The notes: generated by a model not told the origin, from the sequence alone. A stretch of DNA of 44,394 nt from Sphingobium indicum BiD32 (GCF_000382885.1 NZ_CAVK010000237.1:1-44394), one strand, 5' to 3'; counted from the first letter of the stretch, positions 18,186-30,302 are shown. A program made the numbers and translations.

Positions 18186-19295
18186 ATGAACAAAGCCGCC
18201 GATCTTGCTGAAGAAATGCGCGACGACGGCACAGTGATCCGGCTTTCCGGGTCGCTGGCGATCGCCTGTCTGCATGATCTGCCAAGCCGACTGGATGCCG
18301 TGCAGGGTCCGGTCAGTGCGATCGACCTGTCGGGCGTGGAGCATATCGACACGATCGGCGCCTGGACCGTGCATCGCACCGCCAAGCGGCTGAACAGCCC
18401 GATCACCGGCGGGCGCGACGATACGATGCGCCTGATCGATGCGGTTGGCGCGCTGGATGAGCCGGTGTTGATCCGGCCCGATCATGTCCCCGCGGTCCGT
18501 CGCATCGTCGGCCAGATTGGCGAGGCGGTCAGCACGGCGGGATCGACCATGCTGGGCCTGCTGGGCTTTTTCGGCGGTACGTTGGTCGCTACCTGGAGCA
18601 TCATCCGCCACCCCCGCCGCTTCCGCGTCAACGCTGTGGTCCAGCGGTTCGAGGTGGTGGGCGTGTCCGCGCTGGGCATTATCGGCCTGATGAGTTTCCT
18701 GATCGGCATCGTCATCGCGCAGCAAGGATCGGTGCAGTTGCGCCAGTTCGGCATGGAGATGCTGGCGATCAATCTGGTCGGTCGCCTGACCTTCCGTGAG
18801 TTGGGCGTGCTGATGACCGCGATCATGGTCGCGGGCCGTTCCGGTTCCGCGTTCGCCGCGCAACTCGGCACGATGAAGCTGACCGAGGAAGTCGATGCGA
18901 TGCGCACGATCGGCGTGTCGCCGATGGAGGCGCTGGTGCTGCCGCGCACGCTGGCGGTCGTCATCATGATGCCGCTGCTGGGCTTTTATGCGTCGATCAT
19001 GGCGGTGATTGGCGGCGGTTTTCTCTGTGCCATTGCACTCGACATACCGCCAATCACCTTCATCCAGCGGCTGCGCGAAGTCGTGCCGATCACCGACCTG
19101 TGGGTGGGCTTGATCAAGGCACCCGTATTTGGCCTGATCATCGCCATTTCCGGTTGTTTCCAGGGGATGCAGGTCAAGGGCAATGCCGAGGAAGTGGGGC
19201 TGCGCACCACCGCTGCGGTCGTGCAAGCGATCTTCCTGGTCATCGTCCTCGACGCCATATTCGCCGTATTCTTCACTTGGCTGGGGTGGAACTGA
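18186..19295 (+). CDS. mlaE: MlaE-family ABC permease with N-terminal STAS domain
   Basis: 369 residues. Residues about 1-105 form a STAS domain (IRLSGSLAI, SAIDLSGVEHIDTIGAW), equivalent to the separate MlaB protein of E. coli. The rest is the MlaE permease with about six membrane segments and the family motifs GRSGSAFAAQLGTMKLTEEVDAM and LPRTLAVVIMMPLL. It forms the membrane part of an MCE transporter that moves phospholipids between inner and outer membranes. It is the first gene of a four-gene operon: its stop overlaps the ATPase start by one base. The gene symbol reflects the family; orthology to E. coli MlaE is not certain, because the operon also carries a PqiC-like lipoprotein. Confidence 0.9.
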   Translation: MNKAADLAEEMRDDGTVIRLSGSLAIACLHDLPSRLDAVQGPVSAIDLSGVEHIDTIGAWTVHRTAKRLNSPITGGRDDTMRLIDAVGALDEPVLIRPDHVPAVRRIVGQIGEAVSTAGSTMLGLLGFFGGTLVATWSIIRHPRRFRVNAVVQRFEVVGVSALGIIGLMSFLIGIVIAQQGSVQLRQFGMEMLAINLVGRLTFRELGVLMTAIMVAGRSGSAFAAQLGTMKLTEEVDAMRTIGVSPMEALVLPRTLAVVIMMPLLGFYASIMAVIGGGFLCAIALDIPPITFIQRLREVVPITDLWVGLIKAPVFGLIIAISGCFQGMQVKGNAEEVGLRTTAAVVQAIFLVIVLDAIFAVFFTWLGWN

Positions 19296-20179
19296 TGGCG
19301 GAGCAGGACGACATCGCCGCCGAGGAAGCGCGGGTCGAATCGATGATGGCGCAGAGCGATATCGCCATTTCGGTGCGCGGCATCCGCAACAGTTTCGGCG
19401 AACAGGTGGTGCATGACGGGCTCGACCTGGACGTGCGCAAGGGCGAGATATTGGGCGTGGTCGGCGGGTCGGGCACGGGCAAATCGGTGCTGATGCGGGC
19501 GATCATCGGCCTCCAGACCCCGGACGAGGGCGAAATCCACGTCTTTGGCGAATCGATGGTCGGGCGACTGGACGATGAGGCGCTGGCGATCCGCAAGCGC
19601 TGGGGCGTATTGTTTCAGGGCGGCGCCCTGTTTTCGACGCTGACAGTCGCTGAAAATGTCGAAGTGCCGATCCGCGAATATTATCCCAATATCGGCGCGG
19701 AACTGCGCGACGAGATTGCCGCCTACAAGATCCGGATGACCGGGCTGCCGGCCGAGGCTGGCCCCAAATATCCGTCCGAACTGTCGGGCGGCATGAAGAA
19801 GCGCGCTGGGCTGGCGCGCGCGCTGGCGCTGGACCCGGACCTGCTGTTCCTGGACGAGCCGACCGCCGGGCTGGACCCGATCGGCGCGGCGGCCTTTGAC
19901 GAACAGACCCGCCAGTTGCAACAGACGCTGGGGCTGACTGTGTTCCTGATCACCCATGACCTGGATACGCTCTATTCGATCTGCGACCGGGTGGCGGTAT
20001 TGGCGGATCACAAGGTCATTGCGGTCGGCACGATCGAGGAATTGCTGGCGACCGATCATCCGTGGATACAGGAATATTTCAACGGCCCGCGCGGCCGCGC
20101 CGCGACGGCGGCGGTTGCACGTCATCACGACCGCGAACAGGATAGGGCGGCACAGACCCCGCCCGATGGAAGGCAATAG
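19295..20179 (+). CDS. mlaF: ABC transporter ATPase of the MCE (Mla-like) system
   Basis: 294 residues. Walker A is GGSGTGKS (57-64), the signature is LSGGMKKRAGLARAL, Walker B is LLFLDEPTAGLDP and the switch is ITHDLDT. The start at 19295 overlaps the permease stop (TGATG). An N-terminal acidic extension of about 20 residues precedes the ABC domain. The C-terminal tail after EYFNGPRGRA is charged and probably disordered. It powers lipid movement through the MlaE-type permease at the cytoplasmic face of the inner membrane. Confidence 0.92.
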   Translation: MAEQDDIAAEEARVESMMAQSDIAISVRGIRNSFGEQVVHDGLDLDVRKGEILGVVGGSGTGKSVLMRAIIGLQTPDEGEIHVFGESMVGRLDDEALAIRKRWGVLFQGGALFSTLTVAENVEVPIREYYPNIGAELRDEIAAYKIRMTGLPAEAGPKYPSELSGGMKKRAGLARALALDPDLLFLDEPTAGLDPIGAAAFDEQTRQLQQTLGLTVFLITHDLDTLYSICDRVAVLADHKVIAVGTIEELLATDHPWIQEYFNGPRGRAATAAVARHHDREQDRAAQTPPDGRQ

Positions 20180-20182
20180 GAT

Positions 20183-21145
20183 ATGGAAACCCGATCCAAC
20201 CATGTGCTGGTGGGCGCGGTCACGCTGATCTTGCTGGCGGCGATCATTGCGGCCGCCTTCTGGTTCTCGCGCATCTCCGATGGGCAGAACAAGGAATATG
20301 ACATCTTCTTCAAACAGTCGGTCAACGGACTGGCGAAGGGGTCCAGCGTCAATTATTCCGGCGTTCCATCGGGCCAGGTTGAAAGGATCGAGCTGTGGAA
20401 GCGCGATCCCGGCTTTGTGCGGGTGCGCATTTCGGTAAAGGATGGCACGCCCGTCCTGCAAGGCACCACCGCGACGATCGCAGGCGTGGGCTTTACCGGG
20501 GTCAGCGAAATCGTGCTGGACGGCGCGGTCAAGGGCGCGCCGCCAATCGCCTGCCCAACCAATAACCCGCTGGCGGTCTGCCCCGACGGCGTGCCGGTAA
20601 TCCCGACCAAGCCGGGTGCGTTGGGCGAACTGCTCAACAATGCGCCGCAACTGCTGGAACGGCTGTCGACCCTGACCGAGCGGCTGACCGAATTGCTGAA
20701 TGACAAGAATCAGCAGTCGATCGCAGGCATCCTGGCCAATGTCGAGCGCATCTCCAGCTCGCTGGCCGATCGCAGCCCGGAAATCTCCGCCACGCTGGCC
20801 GAAGCGCGTATCGCGGTGCAGCGCACCGGGGTTGCAGCCGAACAGATTGGCAAACTCGCCGCGACGACCGACGCGATGCTGACGGACGAGGGCAAGCCGC
20901 TGATGGCCGACCTGCGCAAGAGCGTGCAGTCGGCGACGCGGAGCATCGACACGCTCGACAAGACCATTGCCGAAGCCCAGCCGGGCGTGCGCGCGTTCAG
21001 CAACCAGACCATGCCGGAGGTCAACCAGCTGGTCCGCGACCTGCGCGAAATGTCGCGCGCTTTCCGGGGTGTTGCCGAGAAACTGGACCAGCAAGGGGCC
21101 GGTTCGCTGGTCGGATCGCCCAAATTGCCGGATTACAAGCCATGA
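20183..21145 (+). CDS. mlaD: MCE-domain (MlaD-family) protein
   Basis: 320 residues. A single N-terminal membrane anchor (LVGAVTLILLAAIIAAAFWF) is followed by an MCE domain (about residues 38-118: YDIFFKQSVNGLAKGSSVNYSGVPSGQVERIEL and GTTATIAGVGFTGVSEIVLDG). The long C-terminal helical region (about 145-300) has heptad-like leucines and probably forms the coiled-coil tube or needle of longer MCE proteins. It should extend into the periplasm and carry lipid. It is longer than E. coli MlaD (about 180 residues). It starts 3 bp after the ATPase stop. Confidence 0.9.
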   Translation: METRSNHVLVGAVTLILLAAIIAAAFWFSRISDGQNKEYDIFFKQSVNGLAKGSSVNYSGVPSGQVERIELWKRDPGFVRVRISVKDGTPVLQGTTATIAGVGFTGVSEIVLDGAVKGAPPIACPTNNPLAVCPDGVPVIPTKPGALGELLNNAPQLLERLSTLTERLTELLNDKNQQSIAGILANVERISSSLADRSPEISATLAEARIAVQRTGVAAEQIGKLAATTDAMLTDEGKPLMADLRKSVQSATRSIDTLDKTIAEAQPGVRAFSNQTMPEVNQLVRDLREMSRAFRGVAEKLDQQGAGSLVGSPKLPDYKP

Positions 21146-21162
21146 TGAGAGGGACAAGGCGC

Positions 21163-21774
21163 ATGTTCAACCGCCAAACGCGCAGCGCCATAGTTGCGCT
21201 CACCGCCGCCTTCCTGCTGGCAGGTTGCGTGTCTTTCGGGGCCAAGCCGCCGGAACAGTTGCTGGCGCTCAGCGCCGCGCAGAGGGTTGCGCCAGGGCGC
21301 TTGTTGACCGGAGCGCAGGGGCCAAGCCTGACCGTGGCCGATCCCGAAGCGCCCAAAATGCTGGATACGGTGCGGGTGCCAGTGCAGCTGTCGCCCACTT
21401 CGGTTGCCTATGTGACCAAGGTGCAATGGTCCGACACCCCGCGCCACCTGTTCCAGAAGCTGCTGGCGGAAACGATTTCCGCGACCAGCAACCGCATCGT
21501 GCTGGACCCCGGCCAATATGCTGGCGACGCAGGCCAGCGGCTGATGGGTGAACTGGTCGCTTTCGGCATCGACGCGCCGGGCAACAGCGCGGTCGTGACC
21601 TATGATGCCATATTGACCAAGGGCAGCGGCACGGTGATCGCGCGGCAGCGCTTCACCGCCAGCGTGCCGGTGGGCGCGAAGATCGAGGCAGGCACGATCG
21701 GCGCGCCGCTCAACGCGGCGGCAAACAAGGTCGCGGCGGACGTGGCGGCCTGGCTGGCGACGCAGCCGGGTTAA
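21163..21774 (+). CDS. ABC-type transport auxiliary lipoprotein, PqiC-like
   Basis: 203 residues. The signal peptide ends in a lipobox (AAFLLAGC, cysteine 22). I chose 21163 because GAGAGGGA lies about 9 nt upstream and gives an ideal signal; ATG 21142 overlaps the previous stop and is an alternative. The body matches the auxiliary-lipoprotein family found with MCE transporters: MLDTVRVPVQLSPTSVAYVTKVQWSDTPRHLFQKLLAETI, and a C-terminal amphipathic helix. It is probably anchored in the outer membrane, where it would receive the MCE tube. It is the last gene of the operon, and its stop overlaps the convergent glnD stop. Confidence 0.85.
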   Translation: MFNRQTRSAIVALTAAFLLAGCVSFGAKPPEQLLALSAAQRVAPGRLLTGAQGPSLTVADPEAPKMLDTVRVPVQLSPTSVAYVTKVQWSDTPRHLFQKLLAETISATSNRIVLDPGQYAGDAGQRLMGELVAFGIDAPGNSAVVTYDAILTKGSGTVIARQRFTASVPVGAKIEAGTIGAPLNAAANKVAADVAAWLATQPG

Positions 21775-24533
21775 GCCCGCTCCAGCGCCTCGCCAATCTC
21801 ACCGCCTGCGGCGTCCAGCAGGCGGCGCTCCAGCGTTTGCAGCCGCGCCTTGCTCTCAATCTTGCCGCCCAGCAGGTCGGTGACGTAGAAGGTATCGACC
21901 GCGCGTTCGCCATAGGTGGCAACATGGGCGCTGTGGACCGTGACCTTCGACTGGAACAGCGCATTGGCGAGGCTGAACAGCAGGGCAGGCCGGTCAGCCG
22001 CGTTGATTTCCACCACGGTGAAGCGGTTTGACGCCTTGTTGTCGATCAGCACATTGGGGACGATGCGGAAGGCTTCGGCGCGGGTCCGGGTGAGCGGACG
22101 CGCCGACAATTTGGTGATCATCCGGTGGCGGTTGGACAGCGAATCCTCGATCGCGTTGCGGATGCGAGTGAGCTGGTCGGGATTGTGGAAGGCGCCGCCA
22201 AACGGGTCCTGCACCAGGAAATTGTCGATCGCCACGCCATCGCGCGTCGTGTGGATGCGCGCGTCGATGATGTTGCCGCCCGCCAGATGGATGGCCCCGG
22301 CAATACGGTAGAACAGACCTGGATGGTCGGTGGCATAGACCGTCACCAGCGTCGCGCCGCGTTGCGGATAATAATGAGCCGCGATCGACAATGGGGCGTC
22401 AGCGGACGCCAATATGTGGTGCGCGTTGTGGATCAATATATCCTCTGGCTCGGCGATCCAGTAGGATTCAGGCAGACGCCTGCGTAGCCGCTCAAACTCC
22501 GCATCGGGCAGCCCCAGCGCCAGCCGCGTCGCTTCCTGCTTGGCCGCGACCCGTTCGCTACGGCCCTTCTGCTTGTGGCCCAGCCGCAGCAATTCTTCGG
22601 CCGATTCGTACAGGTCGCCCAGCAATTGCCGCTTCCAGCTGTTCCACACACCCGGTCCGACAGCGCGAATATCCACCACGGTCAGGCAGAGCAGCAGCCG
22701 CAGCCGTTCCGGGCTTTGCACGACATCGACGAAATCGAGGATCGTCTTGTAATCGGCCAGATCGCGCTTGAAAGCGGTGGCCGACATCAACAGATGGTAG
22801 CGCACCAGCCAGGCGACCGTCTCCGTCTCCGCCGGGGTCAGGCCAAGGCGCGGGCAAAGATGTTCGGCGACTTCCGCGCCCAATATGCTGTGGTCGCCGC
22901 CCCGCCCCTTGGCAATGTCATGCAGCAGCACCGCGACGTAGAGGACGCGGCGCGAGAGTAGCTTGCCCATCAATTCAGACGCCAGCGGATGATCTTCGGG
23001 CAGATCGCCCTTTTCGATCCGGGCAAGCAGGCCAACGGCACGGATCGTATGTTCGTCCACCGTATAATGGTGATACATATCGAACTGCATCTGCGCCACG
23101 ACCCGACGGAAATCAGGGATGAAACGGCCGAATACCGTGGATTCGTTCATCCAGCGCAGGACGGTTTCGGGGTCACGCGGGCTGGTGAGCACCTCCATGA
23201 ACGCGGCGTTGGCACGCGCGTCCTTGCGCACCTTGGCCGTGATGAGGCCAGCGTCGCGACTGGCAGCGCGGATCGCGCTGGGGTGGATCGACAGGCCGTG
23301 GCGGTCGGCCACCGCAAAAATCTCTATCAGGCGGACCGGATCGTCCTGAAAGAAATCGTCGCTGGGCAGCGACAGGCGGCCGCGTTCCAGGACGAAACCG
23401 TCCAGCTTCTTGGGCCGGCGGAACATGGCGGGGATGTAGCGCCGCCCCTTGGCCGCCATCTGGTCATCCAGATGAGCCAGGAACATGGCAGTCAGGTCGC
23501 CCACGATTTTGGCGTTGAGGAAATAATAGCGCATGAAGCGCTCCACCCCGGACCGGCCATGCCGCCCGGTAAAGCGCATCCGCGTCGCGGTTTCCAGCTG
23601 GAGGTCGAAGGTCAGCCGATCCTCCGCCCGGCCGGTGATGGTGTGGAGATGACAGCGCACCGCCCACAGAAAATCTTCCGCCTTCTGGAACTGGCGCAAT
23701 TCCAGCTGTGTCAGCAGCCCGACATCGACCAGCTCTGCGACCGATCGCACCCGGTTCACATATTTGCCGATCCAGAAAAGGGTGTGAAGGTCACGCAGGC
23801 CGCCCTTGCCCTCCTTCACATTGGGTTCGACGACATAGCGGCTGTCGCCCATCCTTTTGTGCCGCTCCTCGCGCTCGGCCAGCTTGTCGGTGACGAAGGC
23901 GCGAGCGGTGCCCTGCATCACTTCCGCGTCGAAACGGGTCGACGTTTCCTCATAGAGCGCCCGGTCGCCCCATATATAGCGCGCCTCCAACAGGGCGGTA
24001 CGGACGGTCAGGTCCGCCTTGGCCATCCGCATCGTCTCGTCGATGGAGCGGCTGGAATGGCCGACTTTCAGGCCCAGATCCCACAGCGAATAGAGCATGG
24101 ATTCAATGACCTGCTCGGTCCAGCCGGTCGGCTTCCAGGGCGTAATGAAGCCGATATCGACGTCACTATGCGGCGCCATTTCACCCCGGCCATAGCCGCC
24201 AACCGCGATCAGGGCGATCCGCTCGCCCGTGCTGCGATTGCCCGACGGGTAGAGATGGTGCGTCGTCGCGTCGTAGAGCAGGCGGAGAATCTGGTCGATC
24301 AGGAAGGCAAAGGCCGTCACCGTCTCCCGCCCGCGCGTGGGCTTGGCCTCCAGCCGGCGGGCGACTTCGGCCCGGCCTCCATCCAGCGCCGCCTTCAATT
24401 CCTTGACGATCAGGCCGCGCAGCAGCATCGGATCACTACGGTGCATTTGCGCCTGGGCGGTGATGTTGTCGGAAATCGCGCGCCGATCAATGATCGCACG
24501 GCGCGATCCCAGCGCGGGAAAATGCATGACCAT
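21771..24533 (-). CDS. glnD: [protein-PII] uridylyltransferase / uridylyl-removing enzyme
   Basis: 920 residues, normal for GlnD. It senses glutamine and adds or removes UMP on PII proteins, controlling nitrogen assimilation. The nucleotidyltransferase motif is GGYGRGEMAPHSDVD (112-126). The central HD domain has LLHDIAKGRGGDHS, which removes UMP. Two C-terminal ACT domains (VYATDHPGLFYRIAGAI and VEINAADRPALLFSLANALF) sense glutamine. The start at 24533 or 24527 cannot be settled, as there is no convincing ribosome-binding site. It lies 9 bp after mutS and is probably co-transcribed. Its stop overlaps the end of the convergent MCE lipoprotein gene. Confidence 0.95.
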   Translation of the reverse strand: MVMHFPALGSRRAIIDRRAISDNITAQAQMHRSDPMLLRGLIVKELKAALDGGRAEVARRLEAKPTRGRETVTAFAFLIDQILRLLYDATTHHLYPSGNRSTGERIALIAVGGYGRGEMAPHSDVDIGFITPWKPTGWTEQVIESMLYSLWDLGLKVGHSSRSIDETMRMAKADLTVRTALLEARYIWGDRALYEETSTRFDAEVMQGTARAFVTDKLAEREERHKRMGDSRYVVEPNVKEGKGGLRDLHTLFWIGKYVNRVRSVAELVDVGLLTQLELRQFQKAEDFLWAVRCHLHTITGRAEDRLTFDLQLETATRMRFTGRHGRSGVERFMRYYFLNAKIVGDLTAMFLAHLDDQMAAKGRRYIPAMFRRPKKLDGFVLERGRLSLPSDDFFQDDPVRLIEIFAVADRHGLSIHPSAIRAASRDAGLITAKVRKDARANAAFMEVLTSPRDPETVLRWMNESTVFGRFIPDFRRVVAQMQFDMYHHYTVDEHTIRAVGLLARIEKGDLPEDHPLASELMGKLLSRRVLYVAVLLHDIAKGRGGDHSILGAEVAEHLCPRLGLTPAETETVAWLVRYHLLMSATAFKRDLADYKTILDFVDVVQSPERLRLLLCLTVVDIRAVGPGVWNSWKRQLLGDLYESAEELLRLGHKQKGRSERVAAKQEATRLALGLPDAEFERLRRRLPESYWIAEPEDILIHNAHHILASADAPLSIAAHYYPQRGATLVTVYATDHPGLFYRIAGAIHLAGGNIIDARIHTTRDGVAIDNFLVQDPFGGAFHNPDQLTRIRNAIEDSLSNRHRMITKLSARPLTRTRAEAFRIVPNVLIDNKASNRFTVVEINAADRPALLFSLANALFQSKVTVHSAHVATYGERAVDTFYVTDLLGGKIESKARLQTLERRLLDAAGGEIGEALERA

Positions 24534-24542
24534 GGAGGCTAT

Positions 24543-27194
24543 CTAGTCATGGTCGCTGGTCGCGGCCAGTTGTTTCAGTCGATATATCTGATCGAGCGCT
24601 TCGCGCGGCGACAATGCGTCGGCGTCAATGCCGTCGAGCGCGGCGCGTAACGGGTCGATCACCGCTTCGGGTTCGGCCGCAACGGCGGCGAACAGCGGCA
24701 GATCGTCCAGCCCCGCCGCGATGCCCCCGGTCTTTGCCTTGCCCGCCTCCAGCCGCGCCAGCACATCCTTGGCGCGCTTCAGGACGGCGGCGGGAAGGCC
24801 CGCGAGCCGCGCGACGGCCAGGCCATAGCTGCGGTCGGCCGGTCCCTGTGCCAGTTCGTGCAGCAGCACCAGATCGCCCTTCCATTCGCGCGCGCGAACA
24901 TGGTGGAGCGAGAGCGCGGACAGGCTTTCGGCGAGGCGCGTGAGTTCATGATAATGGGTGGCGAACAGGCAGCGGCAGCGATTGACCTCATGCACCGCCT
25001 CCACCACCGCCCAGGCGAGCGCCAGCCCGTCATAGGTGGAGGTGCCGCGCCCGACCTCGTCGAGGATCACGAAGCTGTCGGCGGTCGCCTGCGCCAGTAT
25101 GGCGGCGGTCTCGACCATCTCGACCATGAAGGTCGATCGCCCCCGCGCCAGATTGTCCGACGCCCCGACCCGGCTGAACAGTCGATCGACCAGACTGAGC
25201 GTCGCCGCCTGTGCGGGGACATAGGCGCCTGCCTGCGCCAATATGACGATCAGCGCATTTTGCCGCAGAAAGGTGGATTTACCGCCCATATTGGGACCAG
25301 TGACCAGCCAGAGCCGATCGTCCTGCACCAGACGGCAATCATTGGCGACAAAGGCCTGCCCGTCGCGCCGCAGCGCATCCTCCACGACCGGATGCCGTCC
25401 GCCGGTGATGTCGAGGCATGGCCCCGCCCCGTCCGCCGCGACGAAATGCGGCCGCTGCCAGCCGCCCTCCGCCGCGCGTTCGGCAAGCGCGGCCGCGACG
25501 TCGAGCCGGGCCAGCGCCTGTGCGGCGCGGGCGATGTCGGCCTTGCGATCCAGCACGGCGGCGATCAGATCCTCCAGATGCGCGGCTTCGGCCACCAGCG
25601 CGTGACCGCCCGCCTGCGCGACGCGCCCGGCTTCCTCATGCAGGTCGACCGAGTTGAACCGCACGACGCCGGCCAGCGTCTGGCGATGGGTGAAGCCGCT
25701 GTCGGGCTGCATCAGCGTGTCGGCAGCGCGGGCAGGTACCTCGACATGATAGCCCAGTACGCCATTATGGCGGATCTTGAGGGTGGAGATGCCGCTCTGC
25801 GCGCGATATTTCGCCTCCAGCGCAGCGATCGCCCGGCGACCATCGCCCGCCATGCGGCGCAGTTCGTCGAGCGCGGGATCATAACCGTCGGCAATATAAC
25901 CGCCGCTGGCGGTTTCGGTCGGCGGGGCAGGCACCAGCGCCCGCGCCAGCCTGTCCACCAGCGCGCCATGGCCATCGAGCGCGGGGAGCAGGCGAGCAAG
26001 CAGCAGCGGCTGTTCGGGCAACCGCCCCAGCCGTTCGCGCAGCAGCCGCGCTTCGCCAAGGCCATCGCGCAACTGGCCCAGGTCACGCGGGCTGCCACGG
26101 CCCACCGCGACCCGGCCCAGCGCCCGGCCAATGTCTGGCAGGGCGCGCAAGGCTGCACGGAGCTGGTCGCGCAGCCCCGCATCGTCGTGGAACAGCTGCA
26201 CCAGCCCCAGCCGCGCCTCGATCAGACCCATGTCCATCAGCGGCGCGGACAAATCCTGCGCGAGCAGCCGGGCACCCGCCCCCGTCACCGTGCGATCGAC
26301 CGCGCCCAGCAGGCTGCCCGCGCGCGCGCCGCTCATCGTCGCGACAATCTCCAGACTTTCGCGCGTCGCCGCGTCGATCGCGACATGGCCGCCGCTGGTC
26401 TGGCGCAGGGGTGGCGCAAGGAAGGGCAGTGTCCCCTTCCCCGCATGGTCGAGATAGGCGGTCAGTCCCCCCATCGCCGCCAGTTCGGCGCGGCTGAACT
26501 GGCCAAAGCCGTCGAGCGTCGCAACCCCGAACAGCCGTTTGAGCGCTGTTTCGGCGCGACTGCTGGAAAAGGCCGCGCGATCGAACATATGGGCGTCGGT
26601 TATGTCGAGCGTTGATCCGTCCGCCACTACCGTCTCGCTGGGACGCAAGCGGGCGAGTTCGGCGGGCAGATCGATGGCGCGGCAGGTCATCGTCTCGAAC
26701 CGGCCAGTGGAGATATCGGCGGCGGCAAGGCCAATCTCGCCGTCTCCTCCCACTTGTGCGAGGGCCACCAGCATATTGTCGCGCCGGGAATCGAGCAGGG
26801 TCTCCTCGGTCAGCGTACCCGCCGTCACATAGCGGACGATGTCGCGCGCCACGAGCGTCTTGCCGCCGCGCGCCTTCGCCTGCGCGGGCGTTTCGGTCTG
26901 TTCGGCAATGGCGACCCGATGGCCGGCCTTGATCAGCCTGGCCAGATAGCCCTCCGCGCTATGCACCGGCACACCGCACATCGGAATCGGTGTGCCGCCA
27001 TGTTCGCCCCGACTGGTCAGCGCAATATCGAGCGTCGCGGCGGCAGCCTTCGCATCATCGAAGAACAGCTCGAAGAAATCGCCCATGCGGTAGAAGAGCA
27101 GGCAATCGCTCGCCCGCGCCTTGAGCGACAGATATTGCGCCATCATCGGGGTAAGCGGCGGCTGGATCGCGGTGTCATGAGGGGCGCTGGGCAT
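24543..27194 (-). CDS. mutS: DNA mismatch repair protein MutS
   Basis: 883 residues. It recognises mismatches and small loops and recruits MutL. The N-terminal mismatch-reading motif is GDFFELFFDDA, with the Phe-X-Glu that stacks on the mispaired base. The ATPase core has GPNMGGKSTFLRQNA (Walker A) and VILDEVGRGTSTYDG (Walker B), with the dimer motif YGLAVARLAGLP near the end. I chose 27194 (MPSAPHDTAIQ) because the frame runs far upstream without homology. It is divergent from maeB across 123 bp and is followed by glnD on the same strand. Confidence 0.96.
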   Translation of the reverse strand: MPSAPHDTAIQPPLTPMMAQYLSLKARASDCLLFYRMGDFFELFFDDAKAAAATLDIALTSRGEHGGTPIPMCGVPVHSAEGYLARLIKAGHRVAIAEQTETPAQAKARGGKTLVARDIVRYVTAGTLTEETLLDSRRDNMLVALAQVGGDGEIGLAAADISTGRFETMTCRAIDLPAELARLRPSETVVADGSTLDITDAHMFDRAAFSSSRAETALKRLFGVATLDGFGQFSRAELAAMGGLTAYLDHAGKGTLPFLAPPLRQTSGGHVAIDAATRESLEIVATMSGARAGSLLGAVDRTVTGAGARLLAQDLSAPLMDMGLIEARLGLVQLFHDDAGLRDQLRAALRALPDIGRALGRVAVGRGSPRDLGQLRDGLGEARLLRERLGRLPEQPLLLARLLPALDGHGALVDRLARALVPAPPTETASGGYIADGYDPALDELRRMAGDGRRAIAALEAKYRAQSGISTLKIRHNGVLGYHVEVPARAADTLMQPDSGFTHRQTLAGVVRFNSVDLHEEAGRVAQAGGHALVAEAAHLEDLIAAVLDRKADIARAAQALARLDVAAALAERAAEGGWQRPHFVAADGAGPCLDITGGRHPVVEDALRRDGQAFVANDCRLVQDDRLWLVTGPNMGGKSTFLRQNALIVILAQAGAYVPAQAATLSLVDRLFSRVGASDNLARGRSTFMVEMVETAAILAQATADSFVILDEVGRGTSTYDGLALAWAVVEAVHEVNRCRCLFATHYHELTRLAESLSALSLHHVRAREWKGDLVLLHELAQGPADRSYGLAVARLAGLPAAVLKRAKDVLARLEAGKAKTGGIAAGLDDLPLFAAVAAEPEAVIDPLRAALDGIDADALSPREALDQIYRLKQLAATSDHD

Positions 27195-27317
27195 GATCGT
27201 GCGATAGCGCCAAGCCGCCACGCAGGAAAGAGCCGTGAAAAGCGGCCTTCTCGCACTTGCCCACAAGGCGCGCTTGCCGCTAGGGCCAAGGTAACGGACA
27301 GCAAAGGCGGGTATCTG

Positions 27318-29644
<2,327 letters not shown>

Positions 29645-29648
<4 letters not shown>

Positions 29649-30142
29649 GTGACAATATCAGTTTCGACAGCGCAACTTTCCGTCGCGTGCTGGGCCATTA
29701 TCCCACTGGCGTATGTGTCGTCACAGCCATTGAAGCAGATGGCGCGCCGGTCGGCATGGTGGTCGGCTCATTCACCTCGGTCTCGCTCGATCCGCCGCTG
29801 GTCGCCTTCTTCCCGGCCAAGACGTCGAGCAGCTGGCCACGCCTGGCTGCGGTCGGCAAATTCTGCGTCAACGTGCTCGCCAGCGACCAGCAGGCGCTGT
29901 GCCGCCAGCTGTCCGGGCGCGGCGAGGACAAGTTTGCCGGTGTGTCGCATCGTGCATCGGCGAACGGATCGCCGATCCTGGACGATGTCGTCGCCTGGAT
30001 CGACTGTACGCTGGACGCCGTGCATGAAGCGGGCGACCATTATATCGTGCTGGGCAGGGTCGTGGCGCTGGAGGTCGACCGACCGGAGCGGCCCTTATTG
30101 TTCTTCCAGGGCAATTATGGCGAATTTTCGCTGATCGGATAA
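29645..30142 (+). CDS. flavin reductase family protein
   Basis: 165 residues covering a complete flavin reductase-like FMN-binding split barrel: HYPTGVCVVTAIEADGAPVGMVVGSFTSVSLDPPLVAFFP, then FCVNVLASDQQALCRQLSG and the C-terminal PLLFFQGNYGEF. Such proteins supply reduced FMN/FAD to two-component monooxygenases. No monooxygenase is adjacent, so the partner is unknown. The start at 29645 is favoured by GCAGGAAA upstream and by its overlap with the maeB stop. The coupling to malic enzyme suggests use of the NADPH that it makes (inference). Confidence 0.88.
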
Positions 30143-30168
30143 GGTTGCCGCCGGCACGCGGCGTCTTA
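30140..30168 (+). terminator. possible weak terminator hairpin after the flavin reductase
   Basis: GCCGC-6 nt-GCGGC (30147-30162), flanked by TAAG and CTTA that extend an interrupted stem. It begins at the flavin reductase stop codon. There is no U-run, so termination efficiency is doubtful. The rest of the 160 bp gap (to 30302) shows only a weak promoter-like pair. Confidence 0.3.
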
Positions 30169-30184
30169 CCAGTAAAGTTACGGA

Positions 30185-30213
30185 TTGAAGGTCCAGAGCC
30201 GTCTTTCTACCAT
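30185..30213 (+). promoter_or_regulatory. weak sigma70-like promoter before the deacetylase gene
   Basis: TTGAAG, 17 nt, TACCAT: four of six matches in each box with ideal spacing. It would leave an untranslated leader of about 83 nt before the ATG at 30303. Prediction by eye only. Confidence 0.3.
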
Positions 30214-30302
30214 GTGTCCTAATGGGCGTATGGGAGAAGTATTACTGGTCCTTAACTCCTGCCAGCTATTGCTGACTGACGCCTCCCCCTGCCGGATCGC
30301 CC

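Noticed and set aside
22989..24650. 553-residue plus-strand frame opposite glnD
   Set aside because: glnD is intact on the minus strand. This frame has no ribosome-binding site or motif.
26754..27317. N-terminal extension of the maeB frame
   Set aside because: It lies opposite the mutS 5' end and has no malic enzyme homology. The ATG at 27318 has a proper ribosome-binding site.
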